DNA of 64,000 bases from Halictus rubicundus (Eukaryota; Arthropoda; Insecta; Hymenoptera; Halictidae). Shown in pieces: positions 15,007 to 30,172 of this stretch. The position numbers and the translations under genes are program-made. The stretch's first letter is position 1. Every line of letters starts with the position of its first letter. Under the pieces are notes generated by a model. The model made no database searches. It saw only the letters and a list, made by a program, of their open reading frames with translations, and had not been told where the DNA came from. Location: the NCBI RefSeq assembly GCF_050948215.1, contig NW_027489076.1, forward strand, positions 1 to 64,000, given 5' to 3'.

Positions 15007-15420
15007 ACACACACCCCCCCCCCCCCTCTTCTGCGTCCCCTCTCTCGTCACACCACACCACACACCACACCACACCACACACCACACAACACCACACACC
15101 ACACCCCACCACACACCACACCTCACCACACACCACACCACACCACCCACCACACCACACCACACACCACACCACACCACACACCACACAACACCACACA
15201 CCACACCCCACCACACACCACACCACACCACACACCACACCACACCTCACACCACACCACACCACACACCACACCACTACACACACCACACCTCACCACA
15301 CACCACACCTCACCTCACACCACACTCACCACACCACACCACACCAGACACCACACCACACCACACACCACACCACACCTCACACCACACCACACCACAC
15401 ACGACACCACACCCACCACA
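15007..15420 (+). repeat. CACAC/CACCACA simple-repeat array with a C13 run
   Basis: Starts with a short (CA)n, then 13 consecutive C (15014-15026), about 25 bp of non-repetitive sequence (to about 15050), then interleaved CACCACACCACA units. Its minus-strand frames (14981-15500) are Val/Cys/Trp repeats and are not genes. It separates satellite B from satellite A. Confidence 0.9.
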
Positions 15421-15790
15421 CTCCAATCCACCACACTCTCACACATCCACACACCTAACCACTCCACAAACCTCACCTCCTCTACACCTATCCACACCAC
15501 TCACCACTCCTCACCACACTCCACACCACACCACTCTCCTCACTACACCACCTCCTAACCACACCACTACCTCACACCTACACCACTCACCACTCACCAC
15601 ACTCTCTCCACACTCCACAATCCACCACTCACCACACCAATCCTCTACCTCACCACACCTATCCTCCTCTACCACTCCTACTCCACTCACCTACTCAACC
15701 ACTACACCTCATCCAAACCACTCTCCTCATCCTATCACATCCTACTCACCACTATCCACAAACCTCTATCCTCTCCTATCCTCCTAACCT
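15421..15790 (+). other. Graded junction between CACAC array and satellite A
   Basis: The sequence changes progressively from CACCACACC words to CTATCC words. CTCACC, CACTCC, CCTCTACC and CACCTATCC hybrids occur in between, and the first recognisable satellite-A run appears near 15780. No gene or defined element is visible. It is unusual because the other satellite boundary in the window (near 3880) is abrupt. Confidence 0.75.
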
Positions 15791-17729
15791 CGTATCCTAT
15801 CCTCTAACCAATCCTATCCTCTACCCTATCCTAACCCACTATCCCTATCCTATCCTCTATCCTATCCTCTATCCAATCCTCTATCCTATCCTATCCTATA
15901 TCCACTCCTATCCTATCCTATCCTATCCTCTATCCTATCCTATCCTCTATCCTATCCTCTATCCTATCCTATCCTCTATCCTATCCTATCCTCTATCCTA
16001 TCCTATTCTCTATCCTATTCTATCCTCTATCCTATCGTATCCTCTATCGTATCCTATCCTCTATCCTATTAAATCCTATATCGTATCCTCTATCCTATCC
16101 TATCCTCTATCCTATCCTATCCTCTATCCTATCCTATCCTCTATCCTATCCTATCCTCTATCCTATCCTATCCTCTATCCTATCCTATCCTCTATCCTAT
16201 CCTATCCTATCCTCTATCCTATATTATCCTCTATCCTATCCTATCCTATCCTCTATCCTATCCTATCCTCTATCCTATCCTATCCTCTATCCTATCCTAT
16301 CCTCTATCCTATCCTATCCTCTATCCTATCCTATCCTCTATCCTATATTATCCTCTATCCTATCCCATCCTCTATCCTATCCTATCCTCTATCCTATCCT
16401 ATCCTCTATCCTATCCTATCCTCTATCCTATCCTATCCTCTATCCTATCCTATCCTCTATCCTATCCTATCCTCTATCCTATCCTGTCCTCTATCCTATC
16501 CTATCCTCTATCCTATATTATCCTCTATCCTATCCCATCCTCTATCCTATCCCATCCTCTATCCTATCCTATCCTCCATCCTATCCAATCCTATATCGTA
16601 TCCTCTATCCTATCCTATCCTCTATCCTATCCTATCCTCTATCCTATCCTATCCTCTATCATATCCTATGCTCTATCCTATCCTATCCTCTATCCTATCC
16701 TATCCTCTATCCTATCCAATCCTATATCCTATCCTCTATCATATCCTATCCTCTATCCTATCCTATCCTCTATCCTATATTATCCTCTATCCTATCCCAT
16801 CCTCTATCCTATCCTATCCTCTATCCTATCCTATCCTCTATCCTATCCTATCCTATTCTCTATCCTATCCTATCCTCTATCCTATCGTATCCTCTATCGT
16901 ATCCTATCCTATATCCTATTAAATCCTATATCGTATCCTAAATCCTATATCGTATCCTCTATCATATCCTATCCTCTATCCTATCCTATCCTCCATCCTA
17001 TCCTATCCTCTATCCTATCCTATCCTCTATCCTATCCTATCCTCTATCCTATCCTATCCTCTATCCTATCCTATTCTCTATCCTATCCTATCCTCTATCC
17101 TATCCTATCCTCTATCCTATCCTATCCTCTATCATATCCTATCCTCTATCCTATCCTATCCTCTATCCTATCCTATCCTCTATCATATCCAATCCTCTAT
17201 CCTATCCTATCCTCAATCCTATCCTATCCTCTATCCTATCCTATCCTCTATCCTATATTATCCTCTATCCTATCCCATCCTCTATCCTATCCTATCCTCT
17301 ATCCTATCCTATCCTCTATCCTATCCTATCCTCTATCCTATCCTAGTCTCTATCCTATCCTATCCTCTATCCTATCCTATCCTCTATCATATCCTATCCT
17401 CTATCCTATCCTATCCTATATCCTATCCTATCCTCTATCCTATCCTATCCTCTATCCTATCCTATCCTCTATCCTATCCTCTATCCTATCCTATCCTCTA
17501 TCCTATCCTATCCTCTATCCTATCCTATTCTCTATCCTATTCTATCCTCTATCCTATCGTATCCTCTATCGTATCCTATCCTCTATCCTATTAAATCCTA
17601 TATCGTATCCTCTATCCTATCCTATCCTCTATCCTATCCTATCCTCCATCCTATCCAATCCTATATCGTATCCTCTATCCTATCCTATCCTCTATCCTAT
17701 CCTATCCTCTATCCTATCCTATCCTCTAT

Positions 17730-20360
17730 CATATCCTATCCTCTATCCTATCCTATCCTCTATCCTATCCTATCCTCTATCATATCCAATCCTCTATCCT
17801 ATCCTATCCTCAATCCTATCCTATCCTCTATCCTATCCTATCCTCTATCCTATATTATCCTCTATCCTATCCCATCCTCTATCCTATCCTATCCTCTATC
17901 CTATCCTATCCTCTATCCTATCCTATCCTCTATCCTATCCTAGTCTCTATCCTATCCTATCCTCTATCCTATCCTATCCTCTATCATATCCTATCCTCTA
18001 TCCTATCCTATCCTATATCCTATCCTATCCTCTATCCTATCCTATCCTCTATCCTATCCTATCCTCTATCCTATCCTCTATCCTATCCTATCCTCTATCC
18101 TATCCTATCCTCTATCCTATCCTCTATCCTATCCTATCCTCTATCCTATCCTATCCTCTATCCTATCCTATTCTCTATCCTATTCTATCCTCTATCCTAT
18201 CGTATCCTCTATCGTATCCTATCCTCTATCCTATTAAATCCTATATCGTATCCTCTATCCTATCCTATCCTCTATCCTATCCTATCCTCTAACCTATCCT
18301 ATCCTCTATCCTATCCTATCCTCTATCCTATCCTATCCTCTATCCTATCCTATCCTATCCTCTATCCTATATTATCCTCTATCCTATCCTATCCTATCCT
18401 CTATCCTATCCTATCCTCTATCCTATCCTATCCTCTATCCTATCCTATCCTCTATCCTATATTATCCTCTATCCTATCCCATCCTCTATCCTATCCTATC
18501 CTCTATCCTATCCTATCCTCTATCCTATCCTATCCTCTATCCTATCCTATCCTCTATCCTATCCTATCCTCTATCCTATCCTATCCTCTATCCTATCCTA
18601 TCCTCTATCCTATCCTGTCCTCTATCCTATCCTATCCTCTATCCTATATTATCCTCTATCCTATCCCATCCTCTATCCTATCCTATCCTCTATCCTATCC
18701 TATCCTCCATCCTATCCAATCCTATATCGTATCCTCTATCCTATCCTATCCTCTATCCTATCCTATCCTCTATCATATCCTATGCTCTATCCTATCCTAT
18801 CCTCTATCCTATCCTATCCTCTATCCTATCCAATCCTATATCCTATCCTCTATCATATCCTATCCTCTATCCTATCCTATCCTCTATCCTATATTATCCT
18901 CTATCCTATCCCATCCTCTATCCTATCCTATCCTCTATCCTATCCCATCCTCTATCCTATCCTATCCTATTCTCTATCCTATCCTATCCTCTATCCTATC
19001 GTATCCTCTATCGTATCCTATCCTATATCCTATTAAATCCTATATCGTATCCTAAATCCTATATCGTATCCTCTATCATATCCTATCCTCTATCCTATCC
19101 TATCCTCCATCCTATCCTATCCTCTATCCTATCCTATCCTCTATCCTATCCTATCCTCTATCCTATCCTATCCTCTATCCTATCCTATTCTCTATCCTAT
19201 CCTATCCTCTATCCTATCCTATCCTCTATCCTATCCTATCGTCTATCCTATATTATCCTCTATCCTATCCCATCCTCTATCCTATCCTATCCTCTATCCT
19301 ATCCTATCCTCTATCCTATCCTATCCTCTATCCTATCCTAGTCTCTATCCTATCCTATCCTCTATCCTATCCTATCCTCTATCATATCCTATCCTCTATC
19401 CTATCCTATCCTCTATCCTATCCTATCCTCTATCCCATCCTATCCTCTATCCTATCCTATCCTCTATCCTATATTATCCTCTATCCTATCCCATCCTCTA
19501 TCCTATCCTATCCTCTATCATATCCTATCCTCTATCCTATCCTATCCTGTATCCTATTCTATCCTCTGTCCTATCCTATCCTCTGTCCTATCCTATCCTC
19601 TATCCTATCCTATCCTCTATCCTATCCTATCCTCTACACTATCCTATCCTCTATCCTATCCTATCCTCTATCCTATCCTATCCTCTATCCTATATTATCC
19701 TCTATCCTATCCCATCCTCTATCCTATCCTATGCTCTATCCTATCCTATCCTCTATCCTATCCTATCCTCTATCCTATCCTATCCTCTATCCTATCCTAT
19801 CCTCTATCCTATCCTATCCTCTATCCTATCCTATCCTCTATCCTATCCTATCCTCTATCCTATCCTATCCTCTATCCTATCCTATCCTCTATCCTATCCT
19901 ATCCTCTATCCTATCCTATCCTCTATCCTATCCTATCCTCTATCCTATCCTATCCTCTATCCTATCCTATCCTCTATCCTATCCTATCCTCTATCCTATC
20001 CTATCCTCTATCCTATCCTATCCTCTATCCTATCCTATCCTCTATCCTATATTATCCTCTATCCTATCCCATCCTCTATCCTATCCTATCCTCTATCCTA
20101 TCCTATCCTCCATCCTATCCAATCCTATATCGTATCCTCTATCCTATCCTGTCCTCTATCCTATCCTATCCTCTATCCTATCCTATCCTCTATCATATCC
20201 TATGCTCTATCCTATCCTATCCTCTATCCTATCCTCTATCCTATCCAATCCTATATCCTATCCTCTATCATATCCTATCCTCTATCCTATGCTATCCTCT
20301 ATCCTATCCTATCCGCTATCCTATCCAATCCTATATCCTATTCTCTGTCCTATCCTATCC
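17730..20360 (+). repeat. Satellite A segmental copy 1
   Basis: Shares an ordered series of rare variants with 27290-29965: CTCTAACCTATCC (18286 and 28008), the 252-bp block (18782 and 28480), CGTCTATCC before TATATTATCC (19238 and 28938), CTGTATCCTATTC followed by two CTCTGTCC words (about 19549 and 29161), CTACACTATCC (19634 and 29246), and CGCTATCCTATCCAATCC. The offset is about 9.6-9.7 kb. This indicates a recent long-range duplication within the array rather than independent drift. Confidence 0.75.
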
Positions 20361-20574
20361 TCTATCCTATCCTATCCTCTATCCTATCCTATCCTCTATC
20401 CCATATTATCCTCTATCCTATCCCATCCTCTATCCTATCCTATCCTCTATCCTATCCTATCCTCTATCCTATCCTATCCTCTATCCTATCCTATTCTCTG
20501 TCCTATCCTATCCTCTATCCTATCGTATCCTCTATCGTATCCTATCCTCTATCCTATTAAATCCTATATCGTAT

Positions 20575-23500
20575 CCTAAATCCTATATCGTATCCTCTAT
20601 CCTATCCTATCCTCTATCCTATCCTATCCTCCATCCTATCCTATCCTTTATCCTATCCTATCCTCTATCCTATCCTATCCTCTATCCTATCCTATTCTCT
20701 ATCCTATCCTATCCTCTATCCTATCCTATCCTCTATCCTATCCTATCCTCTATCCTATCCTATCCTCTATCCTATATTATCCTCTATCCTATCCTATCCT
20801 ATCCTCTATCCTATCCTATCCTCTATCCTATCCTATCCTCTATCCTATATTATCCTCTATCCTATCCTATCCTATCCTCTATCCTATCCTATCCTCTATC
20901 CTATCCTATCCTCTATCCTATCCTATTCTCTATCCTATCCTATCCTCTATCCTATCCTATCCTCTATCATATCCTATCCTCTATCCTATCCTATCCTCTA
21001 TCCTATCCTTATCCTCTATCGTATCCTATCCTCTATCCTATCCTATCCTCTATCCTATCCTATCCTCTATCCTATCCTATCCTCTATCCTATCCTCTATC
21101 CTATCCTATCCTATATCCTATCCTATCCTCTATCCTATCCTATCCTCTATCCTATCCTATCCTCTATCCTATCCTCTATCCTATCCTATCCTCTATCCTA
21201 TCCTATCCTCTATCCTATCCTATTCTCTATCCTATTCTATCCTCTATCCTATCGTATCCTCTATCGTATCCTATCCTCTATCCTATTAAATCCTATATCG
21301 TATCCTCTATCCTATCCTATCCTCTATCCTATCCTATCCTCTATCCTATCCTATCCTCTATCCTATCCTATCCTCTATCCTATCCTATCCTATCCTCTAT
21401 CCTATATTATCCTCTATCCTATCCTATCCTATCCTCTATCCTATCCCATTCCTCTATCCTATCCTATCCTCTATCCTATCCTATCCTCTATCCTATCCTA
21501 TCCTCTATCCTATATTATCCTCTATCCTATCCCATCCTCTATCCTATCCTATCCTCTATCCTATACTATCCTCTATCCTATCCTATCCTCTATCCTATCC
21601 TATCCTCTATCCTATCCTATCCTCTATCCTATCCTATCCTCTATCCTATCCTGTCCTCTATCCTATCCTATCCTCTATCCTATATTATCCTCTATCCTAT
21701 CCCATCCTCTATCCTATCCTATCCTCTATCCTATCCTATCCTCCATCCTATCCAATCCTATATCGTATCCTCTATCCTATCCTATCCTCTATCCTATCCT
21801 ATCCTCTATCCTATCCTATCCTCTATCATATCCTATGCTCTATCCTATCCTATCCTCTATCCTATCCTATCCTCTATCCTATCCAATCCTATATCCTATC
21901 CTCTATCATATCCTATCCTCTATCCTATCCTATCCTCTATCCTATATTATCCTCTATCCTATCCCATCCTCTATCCTATCCTATCCTCTATCCTATCCTA
22001 TCCTCTATCCTATCCTATCCTATTCTCTATCCTATCCTATCCTCTATCCTATCGTATCCTCTATCGTATCCTATCAAATATCCTATTAAATCCTATATCG
22101 TATCCTAAATCCTATATCGTATCCTCTATCATATCCTATCCTCTATCCTATCCTATCCTCCATCCTATCCTATCCTCTATCCTATCCTATCCTCTATCCT
22201 ATCCTATCCTCTATCCTATCCTATCCTCTATCCTATCCTATTCTCTATCCTATCCTATCCTCTATCCTATCCTATCCTCTATCCTATCCTATCCTCTATC
22301 ATATCCTATCCTCTATCCTATCCTATCCTCTATCCTATCCTATCCTCTATCATATCCAATCCTCTATCCTATCCTATCCTCAATCCTATCCAATCCTCTA
22401 TCCTATCCTATCCTCTATCCTATATTATCCTCTATCCTATCCCATCCTCTATCCTATCCTATCCTCTATCCTATCCTATCCTCTATCCTATCCTATTCCT
22501 CTATCCTATCCTAGTCTCTATCCTATCCTATCCTCTATCCTATCCTATCCTCTATCATATCCTATCCTCTATCCTATCCTATCCTATATCCTATCCTATC
22601 CTCTATCCTATCCTATCCTCTATCCTATCCTATCCTCTATCCTATCCTCTATCCTATCCTATCCTCTATCCTATCCTATCCTCTATCCTATCCTATTCTC
22701 TATCCTATTCTATCCTCTATCCTATCGTATCCTCTATCGTATCCTATCCTCTATCCTATTAAATCCTATATCGTATCCTCTATCCTATCCTATCCTCTAT
22801 CCTATCCTATCCTCTATCCTATCCTATCCTCTATCCTATCCTATCCTATCCTCTATCCTATATTATCCTCTATCCTATCCTATCCTATCCTCTATCCTAT
22901 CCTATCCTCTATCCTATCCTATCCTCTATCCTATCCTATCCTCTATCCTATCCTATCCTCTATCCTATCCCATCCTCTATCCTATCCTATCCTCTATCCT
23001 ATCCTATCCTCTATCCTATCCTATCCTCTATCCTATCCTATCCTCTATCCTATCCTATCCTCTATCCTATCCTATCCTCTATCCTATCCTATCCTCTATC
23101 CTATCCTGTCCTCTATCCTATCCTATCCTCTATCCTATATTATCCTCTATCCTATCCCATCCTCTATCCTATCCTATCCTCTATCCTATCCTATCCTCCA
23201 TCCTATCCAATCCTATATCGTATCCTCTATCCTATCCTATCCTCTATCCTATCCTATCCTCTATCATATCCTATGCTCTATCCTATCCTATCCTCTATCC
23301 TATCCTATCCTCTATCCTATCCAATCCTATATCCTATCCTCTATCATATCCTATCCTCTATCCTATCCTATCCTCTATCCTATATTATCCTCTATCCTAT
23401 CCCATCCTCTATCCTATCCTATCCTCTATCCTATCCTATCCTCTATCCTATCCTATCCTATTCTCTATCCTATCCGATCCTCTATCCTATCGTATCCTCT

Positions 23501-24306
23501 ATCGTATCCTATCCTATATCCTATTAAATCCTATATCGTATCCTAAATCCTATATCGTATCCTCTATCATATCCTATCCTCTATCCTATCCTATCCTCCA
23601 TCCTATCCTATCCTCTATCCTATCCTATCCTCTATCCTATCCTATCCTCTATCCTATCCTATCCTCTATCCTATCCTATCCTCTATCCTATCCTATCCTC
23701 TATCCTATCCTATCCTATCCTCTATCCTATCCTATCCTCTATCCTATCCTATCCTCTATCCTATCCTATCCTCTATCCTATATTATCCTCTATCCTATCC
23801 ATCCTCTATCCTATCCTATCCTCTATCCTATCCTATCCTCCATCCTATCCAATCCTATATCGTATCCTCTATCCTATCCTGTCCTCTATCCTATCCTATC
23901 CTCTATCCTATCCTATCCTCTATCATATCCTATGCTCTATCCTATCCTATCCTCTATCCTATCCTCTATCCTATCCAATCCTATATCCTATCCTCTATCA
24001 TATCCTATCCTCTATCCTATCCTATCCTCTATCCTATCCTATCCGCTATCCTATCCAATCCTATATCCTATTCTCTGTCCTATCCTATCCTCTATCCTAT
24101 CCTATCCTCTATCCTATCCTATCCTCTATCCCATATTATCCTCTATCCTATCCCATCCTCTATCCTATCCTATCCTCTATCCTATCCTATCCTCTATCCT
24201 ATCCTATCCTCTATCCTATCCTATTCTCTGTCCTATCCTATCCTCTATCCTATCGTATCCTCTATCGTATCCTATCCTCTATCCTATTAAATCCTATATC
24301 GTATCC
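20575..24306 (+). repeat. Satellite A super-unit (about 3.7 kb)
   Basis: Bounded by a distinctive junction word in which CCTAAATCCTATATCG is followed directly by TATCCTCTATCCTATCC rather than by CTCTATCATATCC. The word recurs near 20575, 24305, 30171 and 35750. This unit holds two copies of the 252-bp block (21835 and 23273). Confidence 0.6.
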
Positions 24307-27300
24307 TAAATCCTATATCGTATCCTCTATCCTATCCTATCCTCTATCCTATCCTATCCTCCATCCTATCCTATCATTTATCCTATCCTATCCTCTATCC
24401 TATCCTATCCTCTATCCTATCCTATTCTCTATCCTATCCTATCCTCTATCCTATCCTATCCTCTATCCTATCCTATCCTCTATCCTATCCTATCCTCTAT
24501 CCTATCCTATCCTCTATCCTATCCTATCCTCTATCATATCCTATCCTCTATCCTATCCTATCCTCAATCCTATCCTATCCTCTATCCTATCCTATCCTCT
24601 ATCCTATATTATCCTCTATCCTATCCCATCCTCTATCCTATCCTATCCTCTATCATATCCTATCCTCTATCCTATCCTATCCTCTATCCTATCCTAGTCT
24701 CTATCCTATCCTATCCTCTATCCTATCCTATCCTCTATCATATCCTATCCTCTATCCTATCCTATCCTGTATCCTATCCTATCCTCTATCCTATCCTAAC
24801 CTCTATCCTATCCTATCCTCTATCGTATCCTATCCTCCATCCTATCCAATCCTATATCGTATCCTCTATCCTATCCTATCCTCTATCCTATCCTATCCTC
24901 TATCCTATCCTATCCTCTATCCTATCCTATCCTCTATCCTATATTATCCTCTATCCTATCCTATCCTATCCTCTATCCTATCCTATCCTCTATCCTATCC
25001 TATCCTCTATCCTATATTATCCTCTATCCTATCCTATCCTATCCTCTATCCTATCCTATCCTCTATCCTATCCTATCCTCTATCCTATCCTATTCTCTAT
25101 CCTATCCTATCCTCTATCCTATCCTATCCTCTATCATATCCTATCCTCTATCCTATCCTATCCTCTATCCTATCCTTATCCTCTATCGTATCCTATCCTC
25201 TATCCTATCCTATCCTCTATCCTATCCTATCCTCTATCCTATCCTATCCTCTATCCTATCCTCTATCCTATCCTATCCTATATCCTATCCTATCCTCTAT
25301 CCTATCCTATCCTCTATCCTATCCTATCCTCTATCCTATCCTCTATCCTATCCTATCCTCTATCCTATCCTATCCTCTATCCTATCCTATTCTCTATCCT
25401 ATTCTATCCTCTATCCTATCGTATCCTCTATCGTATCCTATCCTCTATCCTATTAAATCCTATATCGTATCCTCTATCCTATCCTATCCTCTATCCTATC
25501 CTATCCTCTATCCTATCCTATCCTCTATCCTATCCTATCCTCTATCCTATCCTATCCTATCCTCTATCCTATATTATCCTCTATCCTATCCTATCCTATC
25601 CTCTATCCTATCCTATCCTCTATCCTATCCTATCCTCTATCCTATCCTATCCTCTATCCTATCCTATCCTCTATCCTATATTATCCTCTATCCTATCCCA
25701 TCCTCTATCCTATCCTATCCTCTATCCTATCCTATCCTCTATCCTATCCTATCCTCTATCCTATCCTATCCTCTATCCTATCCTATCCTCTATCCTATCC
25801 TATCCTCTATCCTATCCTGTCCTCTATCCTATCCTATCCTCTATCCTATATTATCCTCTATCCTATCCCATCCTCTATCCTATCCTATCCTCTATCCTAT
25901 CCTATCCTCCATCCTATCCAATCCTATATCGTATCCTCTATCCTATCCTATCCTCTATCCTATCCTATCCTCTATCCTATCCTATCCTCTATCATATCCT
26001 ATGCTCTATCCTATCCTATCCTCTATCCTATCCTATCCTCCATCCTATCCTATCCTTTATCCTATCCTATCCTCTATCCTATCCTATCCTCTATCCTATC
26101 CTATTCTCTATCCTATCCTATCCTCTATCCTATCCTATTCTCTATCCTATCCTATCCTCTATCCTATCCTATCCTCTATCCTATATTATCCTCTATCCTA
26201 TCCTATCCTATCCTCTATCCTATCCTATCCTCTATCCTATCCTATCCTCTATCCTATATTATCCTCTATCCTATCCTATCCTATCCTCTATCCTATCCTA
26301 TCCTCTATCCTATCCTATCCTCTATCCTATCCTATTCTCTATCCTATCCTCTATCCTATCCTATCCTCTATCCTATCCTATCCTCTATCCTATCCTATTC
26401 TCTATCCTATTCTATCCTCTATCCTATCGTATCCTCTATCGTATCCTATCCTCTATCCTATTAAATCCTATATCGTATCCTCTATCCTATCCTATCCTCT
26501 ATCCTATCCTATCCTCTATCCTATCCTATCCTCTATCCTATCCTATCCTCTATCCTATCCTATCCTCTATCCTATCCTATCCTATCCTCTATCCTATATT
26601 ATCCTCTATCCTATCCTATCCTATCCTCTATCCTATCCTATCCTCTATCCTATCCTATCCTCTATCCTATCCTATCCTCTATCCTATCCTATCCTCTATC
26701 CTATATTATCCTCTATCCTATCCCATCCTCTATCCTATCCTATCCTCTATCCTATCCTATCCTCTATCCTATCCTATCCTCTATCCTATCCTATCCTCTA
26801 TCCTATCCTATCCTCTATCCTATCCTATCCTCTATCCTATCCTGTCCTCTATCCTATCCTATCCTCTATCCTATATTATCCTCTATCCTATCCCATCCTC
26901 TATCCTATCCTATCCTCTATCCTATCCTATCCTCCATCCTATCCAATCCTATATCGTATCCTCTATCCTATCCTATCCTCTATCCTATCCTATCCTCTAT
27001 CCTATCCTATCCTCTATCATATCCTATGCTCTATCCTATCCTATCCTCTATCCTATCCTATCCTCTATCCTATCCAATCCTATATCCTATCCTCTATCAT
27101 ATCCTATCCTCTATCCTATCCTATCCTCTATCCTATATTATCCTCTATCCTATCCCATCCTCTATCCTATCCTATCCTCTATCCTATCCTATCCTCTATC
27201 CTATCCTATCCTATTCTCTATCCTATCCTATCCTCTATCCTATCGTATCCTCTATCGTATCCTATCCTATATCCTATTAAATCCTATATCGTATCCTAAA

Positions 27301-30172
27301 TCCTATATCGTATCCTCTATCATATCCTATCCTCTATCCTATCCTATCCTCCATCCTATCCTATCCTCTATCCTATCCTATCCTCTATCCTATCCTATCC
27401 TCTATCCTATCCTATCCTCTATCCTATCCTATTCTCTATCCTATCCTATCCTCTATCCTATCCTATCCTCTATCCTATCCTATCCTCTATCATATCCTAT
27501 CCTCTATCCTATCCTATCCTCTATCCTATCCTATCCTCTATCATATCCAATCCTCTATCCTATCCTATCCTCAATCCTATCCTATCCTCTATCCTATCCT
27601 ATCCTCTATCCTATATTATCCTCTATCCTATCCCATCCTCTATCCTATCCTATCCTCTATCCTATCCTATCCTCTATCCTATCCTATCCTCTATCCTATC
27701 CTAGTCTCTATCCTATCCTATCCTCTATCCTATCCTATCCTCTATCATATCCTATCCTCTATCCTATCCTATCCTATATCCTATCCTATCCTCTATCCTA
27801 TCCTATCCTCTATCCTATCCTATCCTCTATCCTATCCTCTATCCTATCCTATCCTCTATCCTATCCTATCCTCTATCCTATCCTATTCTCTATCCTATTC
27901 TATCCTCTATCCTATCGTATCCTCTATCGTATCCTATCCTCTATCCTATTAAATCCTATATCGTATCCTCTATCCTATCCTATCCTCTATCCTATCCTAT
28001 CCTCTAACCTATCCTATCCTCTATCCTATCCTATCCTCTATCCTATCCTATCCTCTATCCTATCCTATCCTATCCTCTATCCTATCCTATCCTATCCTCT
28101 ATCCTATCCTATCCTCTATCCTATCCTATCCTCTATCCTATCCTATCCTCTATCCTATATTATCCTCTATCCTATCCCATCCTCTATCCTATCCTATCCT
28201 CTATCCTATCCTATCCTCTATCCTATCCTATCCTCTATCCTATCCTATCCTCTATCCTATCCTATCCTCTATCCTATCCTATCCTCTATCCTATCCTATC
28301 CTCTATCCTATCCTGTCCTCTATCCTATCCTATCCTCTATCCTATATTATCCTCTATCCTATCCCATCCTCTATCCTATCCTATCCTCTATCCTATCCTA
28401 TCCTCCATCCTATCCAATCCTATATCGTATCCTCTATCCTATCCTATCCTCTATCCTATCCTATCCTCTATCATATCCTATGCTCTATCCTATCCTATCC
28501 TCTATCCTATCCTATCCTCTATCCTATCCAATCCTATATCCTATCCTCTATCATATCCTATCCTCTATCCTATCCTATCCTCTATCCTATATTATCCTCT
28601 ATCCTATCCCATCCTCTATCCTATCCTATCCTCTATCCTATCCCATCCTCTATCCTATCCTATCCTATTCTCTATCCTATCCTATCCTCTATCCTATCGT
28701 ATCCTCTATCGTATCCTATCCTATATCCTATTAAATCCTATATCGTATCCTAAATCCTATATCGTATCCTCTATCATATCCTATCCTCTATCCTATCCTA
28801 TCCTCCATCCTATCCTATCCTCTATCCTATCCTATCCTCTATCCTATCCTATCCTCTATCCTATCCTATCCTCTATCCTATCCTATTCTCTATCCTATCC
28901 TATCCTCTATCCTATCCTATCCTCTATCCTATCCTATCGTCTATCCTATATTATCCTCTATCCTATCCCATCCTCTATCCTATCCTATCCTCTATCCTAT
29001 CCTATCCTCTATCCTATCCTATCCTCTATCCTATCCTAGTCTCTATCCTATCCTATCCTCTATCCTATCCTATCCTCTATCTTATATTATCCTCTATCCT
29101 ATCCCATCCTCTATCCTATCCTATCCTCTATCATATCCTATCCTCTATCCTATCCTATCCTGTATCCTATTCTATCCTCTGTCCTATCCTATCCTCTGTC
29201 CTATCCTATCCTCTATCCTATCCTATCCTCTATCCTATCCTATCCTCTACACTATCCTATCCTCTATCCTATCCTATCCTCTATCCTATCTTATCCTCTA
29301 TCCTATATTATCCTCTATCCTATCCCATCCTCTATCCTATCCTATGCTCTATCCTATCCTATCCTCTATCCTATCCTATCCTCTATCCTATCCTATCCTC
29401 TATCCTATCCTATCCTCTATCCTATCCTATCCTCTATCCTATCCTATCCTCTATCCTATCCTATCCTCTATCCTATCCTATCCTCTATCCTATCCTATCC
29501 TCTATCCTATCCTATCCTCTATCCTATCCTATCCTCTATCCTATCCTATCCTCTATCCTATCCTATCCTCTATCCTATCATATCCTCTATCCTATCCTAT
29601 CCTCTATCCTATCCTATCCTCTATCCTATCCTATCCTCTATCCTATATTATCCTCTATCCTATCCCATCCTCTATCCTATCCTATCCTCTATCCTATCCT
29701 ATCCTCCATCCTATCCAATCCTATATCGTATCCTCTATCCTATCCTGTCCTCTATCCTATCCTATCCTCTATCCTATCCTATCCTCTATCATATCCTATG
29801 CTCTATCCTATCCTATCCTCTATCCTATCCTCTATCCTATCCAATCCTATATCCTATCCTCTATCATATCCTATCCTCTATCCTATCCTATCCTCTATCC
29901 TATCCTATCCGCTATCCTATCCAATCCTATATCCTATTCTCTGTCCTATCCTATCCTCTATCCTATCCTATCCTCTATCCTATCCTATCCTATATCCCAT
30001 ATTATCCTCTATCCTATCCCATCCTCTATCCTATCCTATCCTCTATCCTTTCCTATCCTCTATCCTATGCTATCCTCTATCCTATCCTATTCTCTGTCCT
30101 ATCCTATCCTCTATCCTATCGTATCCTCTATCGTATCCTATCCTCTATCCTATTAAATCCTATATCGTATCC
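24307..30172 (+). repeat. Satellite A super-unit (about 5.87 kb)
   Basis: Next unit between the same junction words, with 252-bp blocks at 27026 and 28480. Its last ~470 bp (to 30172) nearly match the end of the preceding unit (about 23830-24306), including the rare CGCTATCC and TTCTCTGTCC variants. Confidence 0.6.

Noticed and set aside
14981..15500. Minus-strand Val/Cys/Trp frames as cysteine-rich peptides
   Set aside because: Direct translation of the CACAC/CACCACA repeat in overlapping phases; no signal peptide or distinct structure.
3917..15787. A 3956-codon open frame (and 2540- and 2750-codon frames in other phases) as a giant Ser/Leu/His protein
   Set aside because: The 17-bp unit lacks stop codons in all three phases, so all frames stay open. 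There are no domains, no promoter and no codon bias beyond the repeat.
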